Both the position numbers and the translations under genes were made by a program. The notes under the pieces were generated by a model. The model saw nothing but the letters and a program-made list of their open reading frames with translations. It made no database searches and was not told the origin of the DNA. This document shows, in pieces, positions 12,106 to 21,905 of a DNA stretch of 64,000 nt. The stretch comes from Tillandsia leiboldiana. Taxonomy: Eukaryota; Streptophyta; Magnoliopsida; Poales; Bromeliaceae. Position 1 is the stretch's first letter. Every line of letters begins with the position of its first letter. The stretch is taken from assembly GCA_029204045.2 (NCBI GenBank), contig CM055061.1, positions 45,656,977 through 45,720,976 on the forward strand, in the 5' to 3' direction.

Positions 12106-12361
12106 AGGGCACCCCCTCAACACACACACACACACACAGCGCACACACACACAGCCACACATGTGCATGCGCGCCCCGTGGGCGCCCCAATCCCTCGCTC
12201 TCCCTCTTTCCTCCTCCCTCTGCCGAGGGAAGAAAAGTATGTAACCGCCGCACCTCACCGCTCTCACACACGGGGGCCCGCTGATCAGCCTCACAGCTGC
12301 AGCGACATAAACAAAGTTACACCCGACGTAAAAGGAGGAGGTTTTGGCAATAATACTCTAC
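12106..12361 (-). other. Pack-MULE interior: probable captured intron
   Basis: Follows the donor-like GTAGAG on the minus strand. Contains a (CA)n tract at 12119-12160 and a CT-rich segment. No exon is recognised. It could be intron of the captured gene or a second unrelated capture. Confidence 0.45.
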
Positions 12362-13097
12362 CTGAATTCGGACGTAGTTGGAGCTGTGGCGTTGGCCGAA
12401 GGCGAGCGCGACAGCGTGGTCGACGAGCTCGGCGGCGATGCGAGCGATGGGCCGCGCCCACTCCTTGGGACCCCACTGCTGCAGCCTACGGATATCGGCA
12501 GCGGCGGCAGCGGCGGCGGCGCCACCGCCGCCTCCTCCGCCGCCGCCGCAGCCGAGGGAGAGGACGAGGAGGTCCTCGACGCCGCGCACGAAGGGGAACT
12601 CGTTCTTGTTGTGGAGCACGCGGGTAATGGCGGCGACGGCGGGGTTGCTCATGGCGAGGCCACCGTCGACGGCGACGCAGGTGGTGGAGCGGTCGACGGA
12701 GCGCACCTCGGCGAGTTCGAACCGGCCCGGCTCGGCCCAGGTGGCGCGGCACACCTCCCACAGGTAGAAGTCGTAGCTCTCGCTCTCGAGGGCGTCGGCG
12801 CGGGAGAACACGAAGGGTGCCGCGCTCTTGAGGTCGTAGCAGGGGATGAGCACCGGCTTCAGCGTGTCCCTGAGCGTGAGAAGCTCCCCGAACGCCGACT
12901 TCATGGCCACGTCCATGGCCTCGGTCGCGGCCCCCAAAGGCCCCTTTTTGCGCCTCCTCAGGGCGCGCTTGAGGAGCCCGGACGAGGACGAGGACGAGGA
13001 GTGGGCGCGGAAGAGGCGCTTCCCGTGCTCGGCGAGGAAGCGCCAGGTGTCGTCAGCGCGGAAAGCCGGGCGGGCGCCGTCGTGGGTGGCGAAGAGC
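12362..13097 (-). pseudogene. Captured patatin-like phospholipase fragment
   Basis: On the minus strand the frame encodes the central part of a patatin-like (pPLA-III type) acyl hydrolase. It runs from FATHDGARPAF through KSAAPFVFSRADALES and the catalytic-Asp motif VAVDGGLAMSNPA to EFPFVRGVEDLLVLSLG, a Gly/Ala-rich insert, and HSSNYVRIQ. Such enzymes release fatty acids from membrane lipids using a Ser-Asp dyad. The N-terminal oxyanion and GXSXG nucleophile segments are missing, so this piece cannot be an enzyme. After the codons for RIQ the sequence reads CAG|GTAGAG (junction at 12362/12361), a splice-donor-like site, so genomic DNA rather than cDNA was probably captured. High GC is consistent with a monocot exon. 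Confidence 0.88.
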
Positions 13098-13150
13098 TCT
13101 GTTAGGGACCCGCAGCCTGAGCCTCTATTAGGGACACGCAGCCTGAGCTT

Positions 13151-13195
13151 GCGTGTTCTAAACACGCAGGCTGAGCCTGCGTGTTTAGAACACGC
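13151..13195. repeat. Perfect palindrome in right TIR
   Basis: 22-bp arms at 13151-13172 and 13174-13195 around a single G, the counterpart of the left-TIR palindrome. Confidence 0.9.
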
Positions 13196-13376
13196 AGGTT
13201 CTACCTGCGTGTTTCAGTAACTCCCCCGCGCGGGCCAGCGGCTGTGGCGGACCCGGCTGACGTGGCGAGCTGACGTGGCAGGAGGAAGGCCATTTTTGCA
13301 AATATAAATTTTACAAGGCTATTTTCAAAAATTTAAATTTTTATAGGATCAATTTCAAAAAAAGCCCTATACTACT

Positions 13377-13447
13377 CGTGTCCGTCCATCTCTGGGGAGC
13401 TCAAAACAACGGAGGCATGCGACAAGCCACCACCAACCCCACCTCCC
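13377..13447 (+). promoter_or_regulatory. Short 5' flank of the PPR gene after the Pack-MULE
   Basis: Only 71 bp remain between the right copy of the target duplication and the PPR start codon, with no clear TATA box. The native promoter must either start within this short piece or have been pushed to beyond 11816. MULE TIRs can supply promoter activity, so transcription from the element is possible. Confidence 0.4.
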
Positions 13448-14833
13448 ATGCGCTCAACTCGTCCTCTACCGATCTCCAGTTCTCCTCCTCCTCCTCTCCC
13501 ACCACGGATATCCCATCCTCCCCTCTTCTCTCCTCCCTCACCATCTTTCTCCCGTTCCCATCCCCACGCCCTCTCCCTCCTCTCCCAGCTCCTTCCCGCC
13601 TCCTCCGCCCTCTCTCTCCTCCGCCGCATCCCCCGCCGCGGCTCCTCCTCCTCCTCCTTCCCATGGAACCCCTTCATCGCCGAACTCGCCAAGTCCCCCT
13701 TCCCCCACCTCTCCCTCCGCCTCTTCCTCGCCATGCGCTCCGCCTCCGACGCCACCGCCGATGCCTTCACTCTCCCGCCCGTCCTCCGCTCCTGTGCGCT
13801 CATCGGCTCTCCCGAATCCGGCATGGAGGTCCATGCCCTCTCCATCAAAATGGGTTTAGATAGAAGCCTCTTTGTCGCCTCCGCTCTCGTGAGCTGCTAC
13901 GCGACATTACGCGAGATTCCTTACGCGCGCCGTTTGTTCGACGAAATGCCGCAGAGGGATGCGGTGCTCTGGACATCGATGCTATCTGGTTACGCACAGA
14001 GCGGGCTGCCAGAGTTGGCTCTTCGGTTCTTCAGGGAGATGGTAAGCGAAGGGGTCCGGCTCGATGGAGTGGTCATGGTGAGCTTGCTGCTTGCATGTGG
14101 ACAATTGGGTTTTCTCAGGCATGGTAGGGCTGTTCATGCAGCTAGCGTTAGAAGGTTCTTGAGGTTTCCGTTATCCTTGGGGAATGCTTTTGTGGACATG
14201 TATGTGAAATGCGGGGCGTTTGGATGCGCTTTGAAGGTGTTCGATAGAATGCGGCAGAAAGATGTTATCTCGTGGACTGCTTTGATTCTTGGGCATGGGT
14301 TGAATGGGAGTGCGGGTGTTGCTTTGAAACTTTTTGAGGAGATGAGTGCGGAAGGGGTAGAGCCGAACTCGGTTACTTTTCTCGGGGTGTTATCCGCATG
14401 CGGGCATGCCGGCATGGTGGAGAAGGCACGGGCACTTTTTGATAAGATGAAGCTGAGTGGCATTAAGCCTGAATTAAAGCACTACTCTTGCATGGCTGAT
14501 GCATTAGGAAGAGTGGGGAGAATCGTGGAAGCTGAGGGTTTTATAGAGGAAATGCCTTTTGAGCCTGACGAGGCAATTTTGGGGTCCTTATTAGCGGCTT
14601 GTCGAGTGCATGGTAATGTGGAAGTCGGTGAAAGAGTTTCAAAAAGATTAATGAAGATGTGCCCGGAGAAGAGTGGGTACTATTTGAGCTTGGCAAACAT
14701 GTATTCAGATCTTGGTCGGTATGATGATGCAGAAAGAGTGAGGGAGTTCATGAAGCAAGTGAATGTTGGGAAGCTGCCTGGTTGGAGCTCAGTTGAATCA
14801 AATGGTTTTCTATCTATAACACAACCAGGATAA
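13448..14833 (+). CDS. PPR protein, PLS class with E motif
   Basis: Single-exon gene of 461 codons. PPR proteins bind organellar RNA, and PLS-class members with E domains usually act in plastid or mitochondrial C-to-U editing, often recruiting a separate DYW protein. The N-terminus (about residues 1-75) is rich in Ser, Pro and Arg with few acids, as expected of an organelle transit peptide. Repeats follow from about residue 100: AFTLPPVLRSCA, SLFVASALVSCYA, RRLFDEMPQRDAVLWTSMLSGYAQSG, NAFVDMYVKCG, KVFDRMRQKDVISWTALILG, VEPNSVTFLGVLSACGHAG and KPELKHYSCMADALGR. The E region has DEAILGSLLAACRVHGN and SGYYLSLANMYSDLGRYDDAERVREFMK, ending near GWSSVE. No DYW domain is present, and the protein ends 11 residues after GWSSVE. 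An upstream ATG at 13417 is in another frame. The Pack-MULE ends 80 bp upstream of the start. I did not assign an orthologue. Confidence 0.93.
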   Translation: MRSTRPLPISSSPPPPLPPRISHPPLFSPPSPSFSRSHPHALSLLSQLLPASSALSLLRRIPRRGSSSSSFPWNPFIAELAKSPFPHLSLRLFLAMRSASDATADAFTLPPVLRSCALIGSPESGMEVHALSIKMGLDRSLFVASALVSCYATLREIPYARRLFDEMPQRDAVLWTSMLSGYAQSGLPELALRFFREMVSEGVRLDGVVMVSLLLACGQLGFLRHGRAVHAASVRRFLRFPLSLGNAFVDMYVKCGAFGCALKVFDRMRQKDVISWTALILGHGLNGSAGVALKLFEEMSAEGVEPNSVTFLGVLSACGHAGMVEKARALFDKMKLSGIKPELKHYSCMADALGRVGRIVEAEGFIEEMPFEPDEAILGSLLAACRVHGNVEVGERVSKRLMKMCPEKSGYYLSLANMYSDLGRYDDAERVREFMKQVNVGKLPGWSSVESNGFLSITQPG

Positions 14834-17010
14834 ATTTTTATTATCTGAGCTGCTCTGACAATTATATCATCAGCTTCTGTTTACTGGCATCTAGTAACTG
14901 ATGCTGTTTCCTCCCAGGGTCTAGCTTTAAGCCCAACCATTTAGTAACATGTAGTGGATGTTGACAGGCTTTTCAATGTGTTTACTGAAGAAAGCAATGC
15001 TAGAAGCTGCCAGGTCGGAGGTCTGTTGAGTTGGGTAATTTTCTCTCTCTACTTCAATAAACAGTTGCGAAGGAAGAGACAATATCACATGGTCAAACTT
15101 TTTCATCCAAGAAATCATGAGCTTAACCGTAGATCTAATAGTTATCTCTCCTTTGATGATTAAATGAGTGGAGGTTTTTGCAATTTCTATTATTGTCGAT
15201 TGCATTGCGTAAGTCTATGGCACCGACAAGGGTTTTACTTCAATATTCCATTGCCAGATAGTACTGTTTTAGTTTTTTAGCTGTAACTTCTTTATGGTTA
15301 ACTTTCCAAAATATTCTCTTTGAAGCAATTTTCTGAAGACAGTTATGCCCACATCAAGATGAGTTAGTTCATTTTCTATCATTTATTTATTTCATCAGAA
15401 TATCAATTATGAAATTGAAACCTATGATCACTTTAGACTATTATTTCATCTATACCATGGAAACCAGTATTAATGGGTGCTTTCTAGCGCTAATATGCTA
15501 ATTGATCCACTTTTGTTGACTTCTTACGGGGTTTATGGTATTGAGGCATTCAAAAGATAGGGCATGTGAGGAATGTAATTTATATCGCAAATAAGATTAA
15601 TTAAAAAGTCATTACCTTAATAGGCTCAATGAAGTGAGGTTGCAAACCTTAAGTTTTTTTTTTTCTGAATGAAGTCTTGGTTTCCATGCTCTTACTAGAT
15701 GCAGTTTCTGCATTATAAGGTCATAATTGTCAAACAAACTATTAAAGATGCAAGATAAAACATGTCAGTGGTGCTTCTACTCTTGTAATTTTCGATACAC
15801 ATTTGCATACATAATTTATGAGAACTGACTTATATGACAACTGACTTTTATATGCATCACTGCAAAACTGTGGTAGTGATATTGCTGGTCTTAATGTTCT
15901 GCAGTTCTGTGTATTCTCAGCTTAGTTAGTTAATTCGCAAATTATTGAAAACCGGAATAAAACAGTTTGTATGCGATTTTTTCACAAAAAATCGGAATAA
16001 AACGTGAATTTTTGGGTAATGTGGTTTGCTATTTCTTTCTTTACTTAATCTACTTTATTTTGTAGCTTGTTATTTTTATATTCTTAAGAATTATAATTAT
16101 TTATGCTAGTAGCGTAAATCTAGAGAAAAAAGTTTAATTCAATAGCCGATTTTTTTTCACGAATTTTTAATTGGTGAACATATAATTTCCATATAAATCC
16201 CTTATCCGAATAATTGGCGAACTCGTTTTTTAAGACGTATTTTTCAACGAATTTAAAAATTGGTATACGAATTATATTCGTATTATATCTGTACCGAATT
16301 TTTGCCAAATTCAAATTAACTAAGTATGATTCTCAGAGGTGAAAGCAAAAGGCGGAGTCTCTGTTGGCTCAAGCAACTTGCTGTTGGTAATTGGTTGCAG
16401 AAGCTGATCTACTTCTGCAGGTAAATTTGAAAGGTAAGTAATTCTTTTCTTCTTTAATTCAATGCATATTCCATAAAATTGTGAATGCCTATGATTTGCA
16501 ACTATCAGTGCAGTTTCTTTATTTAAAGGTCACGTGAACTATCAACCAGATAAATAATACCATGTTTGTAACAAATACAAACCATGGGAAAGCAGGAACA
16601 AGTATATGTAGCTTTACTTGATGATGCCCATACTAATAACAAATAAATTCAATCTTCCAACTGATTTGTTGGGCTTTATTCTTGTTAATTGGTTGCAGAC
16701 AGGTCAATATGTGTTGTATTTCTTATAGTTACATGTTTTATCTCAACATGTTTGTCTTTGCTTTGAACCCATACTAAGCTTGTGTATTCTTATATAATTG
16801 AAAGTGATAGTCATTAACATGTTTAATTTGATACTTAAGTAAACATATGAGCATGTCCAGATTTTTAACTTGAGCACTTGTGAAGTATAGTATCGTTTCT
16901 GATTACGATCTACTAATTAGAGGCTTATACAATGGTGTTCAAAGTGGATATAGGGAAATCTATACATATATTATTTGACTGTTTGGATAAACTTTCTTAA
17001 GAGGCCACCA
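14834..17010. other. Intergenic, no gene recognised
   Basis: AT-rich DNA downstream of the PPR gene, presumably containing its 3' UTR and polyadenylation site. Short open frames (for example 14954-15163) show no domain. No element boundary was seen. Confidence 0.5.
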
Positions 17011-17014
17011 TTAA

Positions 17015-17580
17015 AGCACAATCCAATAAAAAGTTGCCACATATTAGTAAAAAAAAATTAGATGTAAATCAAGTTTAAAATATATATCTAAAATAAATTT
17101 TTATAGTATAATAAATTATTTAAATATTTCATATTATATATATTATATCATATTTTACTTTACAATATTAATTATCAAATATTTTATTAATTATCTAATA
17201 TTATATGTGGTGTATAGAATATTCGTATGCATCGGTTGTAAGCAAAAATTCCTTCTCTATTTGATTTAGGCTTTCTCGGCCACACAATCCAATAGAAAGT
17301 TGCCACATATTAGTAAAAAAAAAAGATGCGTTCGTTGTACCGTAAACCAAGTTTAAAATATATATCTAAAATAAATGTTTATAGTACCGTAAACCAAGTT
17401 TAAAATATATATCTAAAATAAATGTTTATAGTACAATAAATTATTTAAATATTTCATATTATATATATTATATCATATTTTACTTTACAATATTAATTAT
17501 CAAATATTTTATTAATTATTTAATAATATATGTGGTGTATAGAATATTGGTATGCACCAAGTGCAAGCAAAAATTTCTTC
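17015..17580. repeat. AT-rich tandem duplication with inner 47-bp repeat
   Basis: A segment beginning caatccaata(a/g)aaagttgccac occurs at about 17020 and 17287. Both copies continue through aagtttaaaatatatatct, a long AT tract and tatgtggtgtatagaatatt. The second copy has an inner unit starting gtaccgtaaaccaag that is itself duplicated (about 17337-17430). A more diverged third copy of the AT tract may lie near 17690-17810. Confidence 0.8.
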
Positions 17581-18261
17581 TCTTTTAAAATTATGAGTGA
17601 ATCCTATTCAACATTCTCTGCACAAGTATATACATTTGTACATACGCCACATGCCTAAAACTCTTTAATAGAAATTTTAAAATTAATTCATCAAATATAA
17701 TTTAAATTATTAAATTTCGTATATCATATATATTTAATTAAAATTTAATATTAGAATATTAATTATTTAATATAAGTTGTGGTGTATAAAGTATTAATAT
17801 ACACTAAGTGTATATAAAAATTTTTTAGCCTCCCATCAATTTTAACACGGTAAAATTCTTAAATTTGAAATAAGTTTTTCAACTTTAATCTTTTAAAAAA
17901 TTATTAAGTTATATTTTTTTTATAAAATAACTATCGAAATTAAAAATTTTGATTGAATATTAAAATAAAATTATTAATATAATTTAACTTTAAAAATTAA
18001 GAAAATATTAGTAAAAATATGTATATAAGACTACTTTATAGCTATTTTTTAATATTTTTTTTAATTATAATTTTTAAATTTTAAATTTTAATAATTATAT
18101 ATTTTAAATTTTAATTATTTAAAATATTATTTACCCGGTAGTCTGGCATAATTTGACCGAACTTAGAGAAAATAGATCGTAACTTTTATGAACCTTTAAT
18201 TTGCCATCATCAGTTTGTAGGAACCTAGGTTACACGGACACAAACAAAAGACATAAGACTT
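17581..18261. other. Very AT-rich interval, no gene
   Basis: Dominated by A/T words. No coding sequence or clear element ends were seen. Confidence 0.5.
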
Positions 18262-18318
18262 GGGGTGTCAAACAGGCGGCCTATTGGCCCAGCTACGGGC
18301 CATACCGGGTAAGCTCTT

Positions 18319-18369
<51 letters not shown>

Positions 18370-18786
18370 TGAGAAAGAGAAAGATTTTTGAGAGTGAAAG
18401 GTAGCATGCTTGCGCTTTGTTCATTTTTTTTTTTTTATTTTTTTTTTTATAATATAGTTTTTTAGTTTTTTTTTATTTATTCTTCCTAAATTAATTTAAA
18501 CTACTCAAATTTAATTTTTTTTTAAAAGCCATCTAAAACTTTTTTATTTAATAAAAAAATATATTTATTTTATAAAATTACTTAAATTTTTTTTTTAAAA
18601 ATAAAACTAAAATATAAAAAAATTAAAATATACTAAAAGGGGCAGGCTGTGTGTCGTGCTAGGCCATGGGCCAACGAAAGTTGGCTCGGCCCGAATTTGT
18701 ATCTGGGCTAGGCCGGGCCCGCCTTGTTGTTCGTTCGGCTTAAAAATCTAGGCCTTGTTAGCCCGACATAGCCCAAATCACACCCC
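18262..18786. mobile_element. Possible hAT-like non-autonomous element
   Basis: Left end ggggtgtcaaacaggcggcc and right end reading, on the other strand, aggggtgtgatttgggc. Both are followed inward by GGCC/GGGCC-rich words (cggcccgaa, gggcccgcc). This resembles small hAT elements whose ends read CAGGGGTG. No convincing 8-bp target duplication was found, and a poly-T run of about 50 bp interrupts the body. Confidence 0.35.
18319..18368. repeat. Poly-T tract (about 50 bp)
   Basis: An uninterrupted T run, with further T-rich DNA to about 18600. Confidence 0.95.
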
Positions 18787-18848
18787 TACTTAGGATACAA
18801 CACAACTTGGACAGGCAGACTTAAAAAAATTAGGATGCAAACATGGTA

Positions 18849-18856
<8 letters not shown>

Positions 18857-18921
<65 letters not shown>
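18857..18921. repeat. (TA)n microsatellite
   Basis: More than 30 TA units. Confidence 0.95.
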
Positions 18922-18923
<2 letters not shown>

Positions 18924-18937
18924 ATTATGTATATAAA

Positions 18938-19275
18938 CTAAGAATTTAAGGATCCATCGGTCCGTCTCTATCGTGCCATATCGTGTCAACATGCAACAAA
19001 ATATCGACACGACACAGCTTCCGTGCCGATGGCACAGCTAAAAATTCTTTTAAAAAAAATTTACTTAATAATTTTCTCAATAAAATTTAAAAGATTTGAT
19101 AAAGATACATGATAAGCAATTAAAAAATTTTATTGTTAAAGAAAATAATTATATTATGCCATTATGTGTTGACACACATGTATTTTTCTAACCGGCACTC
19201 GTCGGCACCGCTCGGCACGTATCATGCCGGCAAATTTTTGGCACAATACTGTGTCACAGTACTTAAATTCTTGAT
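18938..19275. mobile_element. Possible small inverted-repeat element
   Basis: Left end reads aagaatttaagga and the right end on the other strand aagaatttaagta. Both flank GC-rich words built on ggcac and gccgg. It could be a MITE, but no target duplication was identified. Confidence 0.3.
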
Positions 19276-19671
19276 ATAAACATTTGATTTATATATGGTT
19301 AAGATATTTTTTAATTAAGTCATGCATTAACATTGTGTTAGGTACTATGATAATGTTAGAAGATTTATTTTAGATATAAATATCAGAATAAGATAATGAG
19401 AGATTTACACTGATATAATTTCCATAACTAGATTCAATAGAAAGAGAGGGAATCTTGAGATAGGAACGAAGAAATAGGAAATGAGGAAGGGCAATATCAT
19501 GTTGTTTTTGCTTAAAATTGTGGACGCACAACAGGTATGTGTCGATCAGACACGGACAAGGCACTTTTCCAGGCTTGTCCATATTTCTTTGGTAGAAACT
19601 CAAGCCACCACATAGTGTATGTTAGATCTGTTCGTGAATTTGTGGATGCTTGCTTATTCATCTTAACAAAA

Positions 19672-20180
19672 AGTTAAATCACACTATTGGTCGCTGAACT
19701 TATTCAAAGTTTCATTTAGGTCACCGAAATTTAGTTTGTTATAATTGAGGTGTTGAATTTCAGTTTCTGCTTCAACTCACTCTAGCTAACACTTCTCAAA
19801 GTCCCTTACGGAGGGATAATGTGGCAACTTATTTAGTTACCAAATCATCTCCCAGAGATATGACATGATGCTGATTTAAATGCTACATCATTTCTTGAGG
19901 ATAACGTGGCAATTGCATTTTAATAATCTTCAGATGACATGACACTTGAATCAGTTGTCATGTCATCATATTTTTTTTTTCTCAGAGTTAATGTAATAGC
20001 TAAATTAGTTGTCACATCATTTCTCTGTTAGGAAAATTAAAATTAGTTAAGCAGAATGATTCAAATAAATCAGTCACTGAAGTTTTATGTCATTGACTCA
20101 ATTTGCAACATATCAAAGTTTAGCTACCAAAGTGAATTATGAAGATAAGTTCAATGACAAATGGTGTAATTTATCTAAGA
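19672..20180. mobile_element. MITE-like element with long inverted repeats
   Basis: The left end (agttaaatcacactattggt, then cgctgaacttattc) is matched on the other strand by the right end (agataaattacaccatttgt, then cattgaacttatc). Partial complementarity extends further inward. There is no coding capacity. The phrase type 'atcacaccattggtcactgaactt' is common in plant MITEs. No clear target duplication was seen. Confidence 0.5.
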
Positions 20181-20321
20181 ATCGAGGAGAAGAATAACCA
20201 ACCGTACTTAGAGCCATTGGCTATGAGCTTGATGATTGGCATTCGAGGTCTTAAATTCCAAATCTAGTTGTTTTATATTTTTAATTGAGTTTATTTTTTT
20301 AAAAAAATTAGTAGTTTCTAC

Positions 20322-20363
<42 letters not shown>

Positions 20364-21170
20364 AAAAAAGAAAAAGGATAAGAATAATTTTACATGACTC
20401 AGTTGCTATTGTATTAGTAATGATGTGATGAATAAGGTGAAGCAGGTTATATGTTAATGTGCTGAAAGTAGGGAATGATATGTAAGGTGCTGGAGTCCTG
20501 TTAGTGCTGTTATTTTGATTGCTGTATGCCTATATTGTTTCATGTGCAATTCATGCAAGACATGATTGTTCAAGATGGAACTTACTATTTGTGGGATGAT
20601 CAAGGGTCAAAATTCTATAAGAGGCTCCTTTTAGGAGATTGTATAACAGAATTGGATGCAATTTATTCACCCTTTCCTTTTAATCGCAGTCATCAAACCA
20701 ACTTTTCTAGGAAATGGCGAAAGTGCAAATTAGTTTTCATGGCTTGAATTGAAGGGATAGGATGGAAGAATGGAATCAATGCTCCCTTAAACAATTTTCA
20801 GAAGACACTTCTATATATAATTTTTGTCCAATGGTCAACCCTATGCATAATTTGTGTACGATATGTGGGTGCATATTCAGGCACATTAGTAGTACTGGTA
20901 ATGACAATTTAATGCATAAATCAAAAGTTTTAAAATGGCCCTTTTATTTAGACTAAATGAAAATAATATTAAAAAAGTAGATAGACGTTTTCATAAACAT
21001 CCAATCTTTAATGAAATCCAATTCATCGCTGGTTGGCATTTGACCAAGGGCTTCTTAATGTCACTATCTAATCTTTGTTCAATGAATTAAGTTAATTTTC
21101 TTTCTTGATTTTGCATGTGGCCATATATGTTCTACATAGACAGCATAATGTTAGGGATTTAAAAAAATTT
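20181..21170. other. Unassigned interval with (CT)n tract
   Basis: A (CT)n microsatellite lies at about 20331-20360. A 73-codon frame at 20526-20747 is not recognised and lacks a detectable domain. I would not call it a gene without expression data. Confidence 0.4.
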
Positions 21171-21576
21171 TGTGATGATCCGAATTTTCGCAGAGCTTTT
21201 GCAGCATGTTCTGTGGCTTCTGGAGGCCTATGTTGTGTGATAGAGTTGATTGTGCGCAAATCGGACCTCAGGATTGGACCCAGCGCGAAAAGTGGATCAA
21301 GTTTGCCTATCTGGATGCCTTTGTCGAATTTTAGAAGTGCAATTTGGCAAAACGGATATCGGATTTAGACTCGGCGCGCGAAAACGATGAAAATAAGCTA
21401 TTTACTTATATTTTTCGGAGTCCGGACGCCCAAAAATGAATTTTTGAGCAAATGGTACTGTTCTGGACGGCCGGGTAGCGCCGGCGGGCGGCGTGCAGCG
21501 CCGGAGCGCGGCGGCGCGGCCGCGGGCAGCGGCGCGGGCAGGTGCAGGGCCGCGGGCAGGCCGGGCAGGCGCGCGG
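21171..21576 (+). mobile_element. Gypsy LTR fragment
   Basis: Begins TGTGATGATCCG. The later phrase on the pattern 'cagcgcgaaaa … aagctatttacttatatttttcggagtccgga' parallels the plus-strand LTR at 25063-27044 (about 25265-25315). It ends abruptly at 21577, where a Copia LTR end begins. Confidence 0.6.
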
Positions 21577-21905
21577 TGTAGGTTATGGATCCCCAAGGAT
21601 CTAAATAGGTTCTATCAAATACCTAGAGCAGGGGGTGAATAGGTATAATATTCAAAAATCAAATCTTAGTGCAATTTAAAATAAATGCGAAAAATAAAAA
21701 CAACACACAAAGATTTACGTGGAAAAACTCCAATCAGGAGTAAAAAACTCACGGGACCAACACGCAATAACAATCCACAAAGAATAGAAAGATTACAAGG
21801 TGATTACCGACTCCATGGACTCCAACCCCTCCTTCAACTTTTCTGGATCTTGCACTCACCGACTGCAGATCCAATGCACACGTCCGATGTCACGCACCAA
21901 GGGTA
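21577..21905 (-). mobile_element. Copia (Sirevirus-type) LTR end fragment
   Basis: On the minus strand this is the 3' end of an LTR: tttttccacgtaaatctttg, then a stretch of C/A-rich DNA, cacccc, then ctaggtatttgatagaacct and ggatccataacctaca. It matches the end of LTRs A and B (ctagttgtttgatagtacct, ggatcct). It is truncated on its other side at about 21905. Confidence 0.7.

Larger units (their letters stand above)
11825..13367. mobile_element. Pack-MULE (Mutator superfamily) with captured gene piece
   Basis: 1543 bp bounded by GGGCTTTTTTT at 11825 and its complement ending at 13367. A perfect 9-bp target duplication, TATACTACT, lies at 11816-11824 and 13368-13376. The inverted repeats run about 11825-12105 and 13098-13367. 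They are highly similar except for small duplications (an extra CCACGTCAGCCGGGTC unit on the left). Long inverted repeats and a 9-bp duplication are hallmarks of Mutator-like elements. No transposase is encoded. The interior holds part of a patatin-like gene, making it a Pack-MULE by definition. Confidence 0.92.

Noticed and set aside
12344..13105. 253-codon open frame on the plus strand across the Pack-MULE
   Set aside because: It is the complement of the patatin-like fragment. High GC keeps several frames open. The minus-strand frame has the recognisable protein motifs.
13372..13848. 158-codon frame opposite the PPR start
   Set aside because: Shadow of the GC-rich transit-peptide region, rich in Arg/Gly/Glu, with no domain.
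20526..20747. Possible small gene, 73 codons
   Set aside because: No recognisable domain and no sequence support beyond an open frame in AT-rich DNA.
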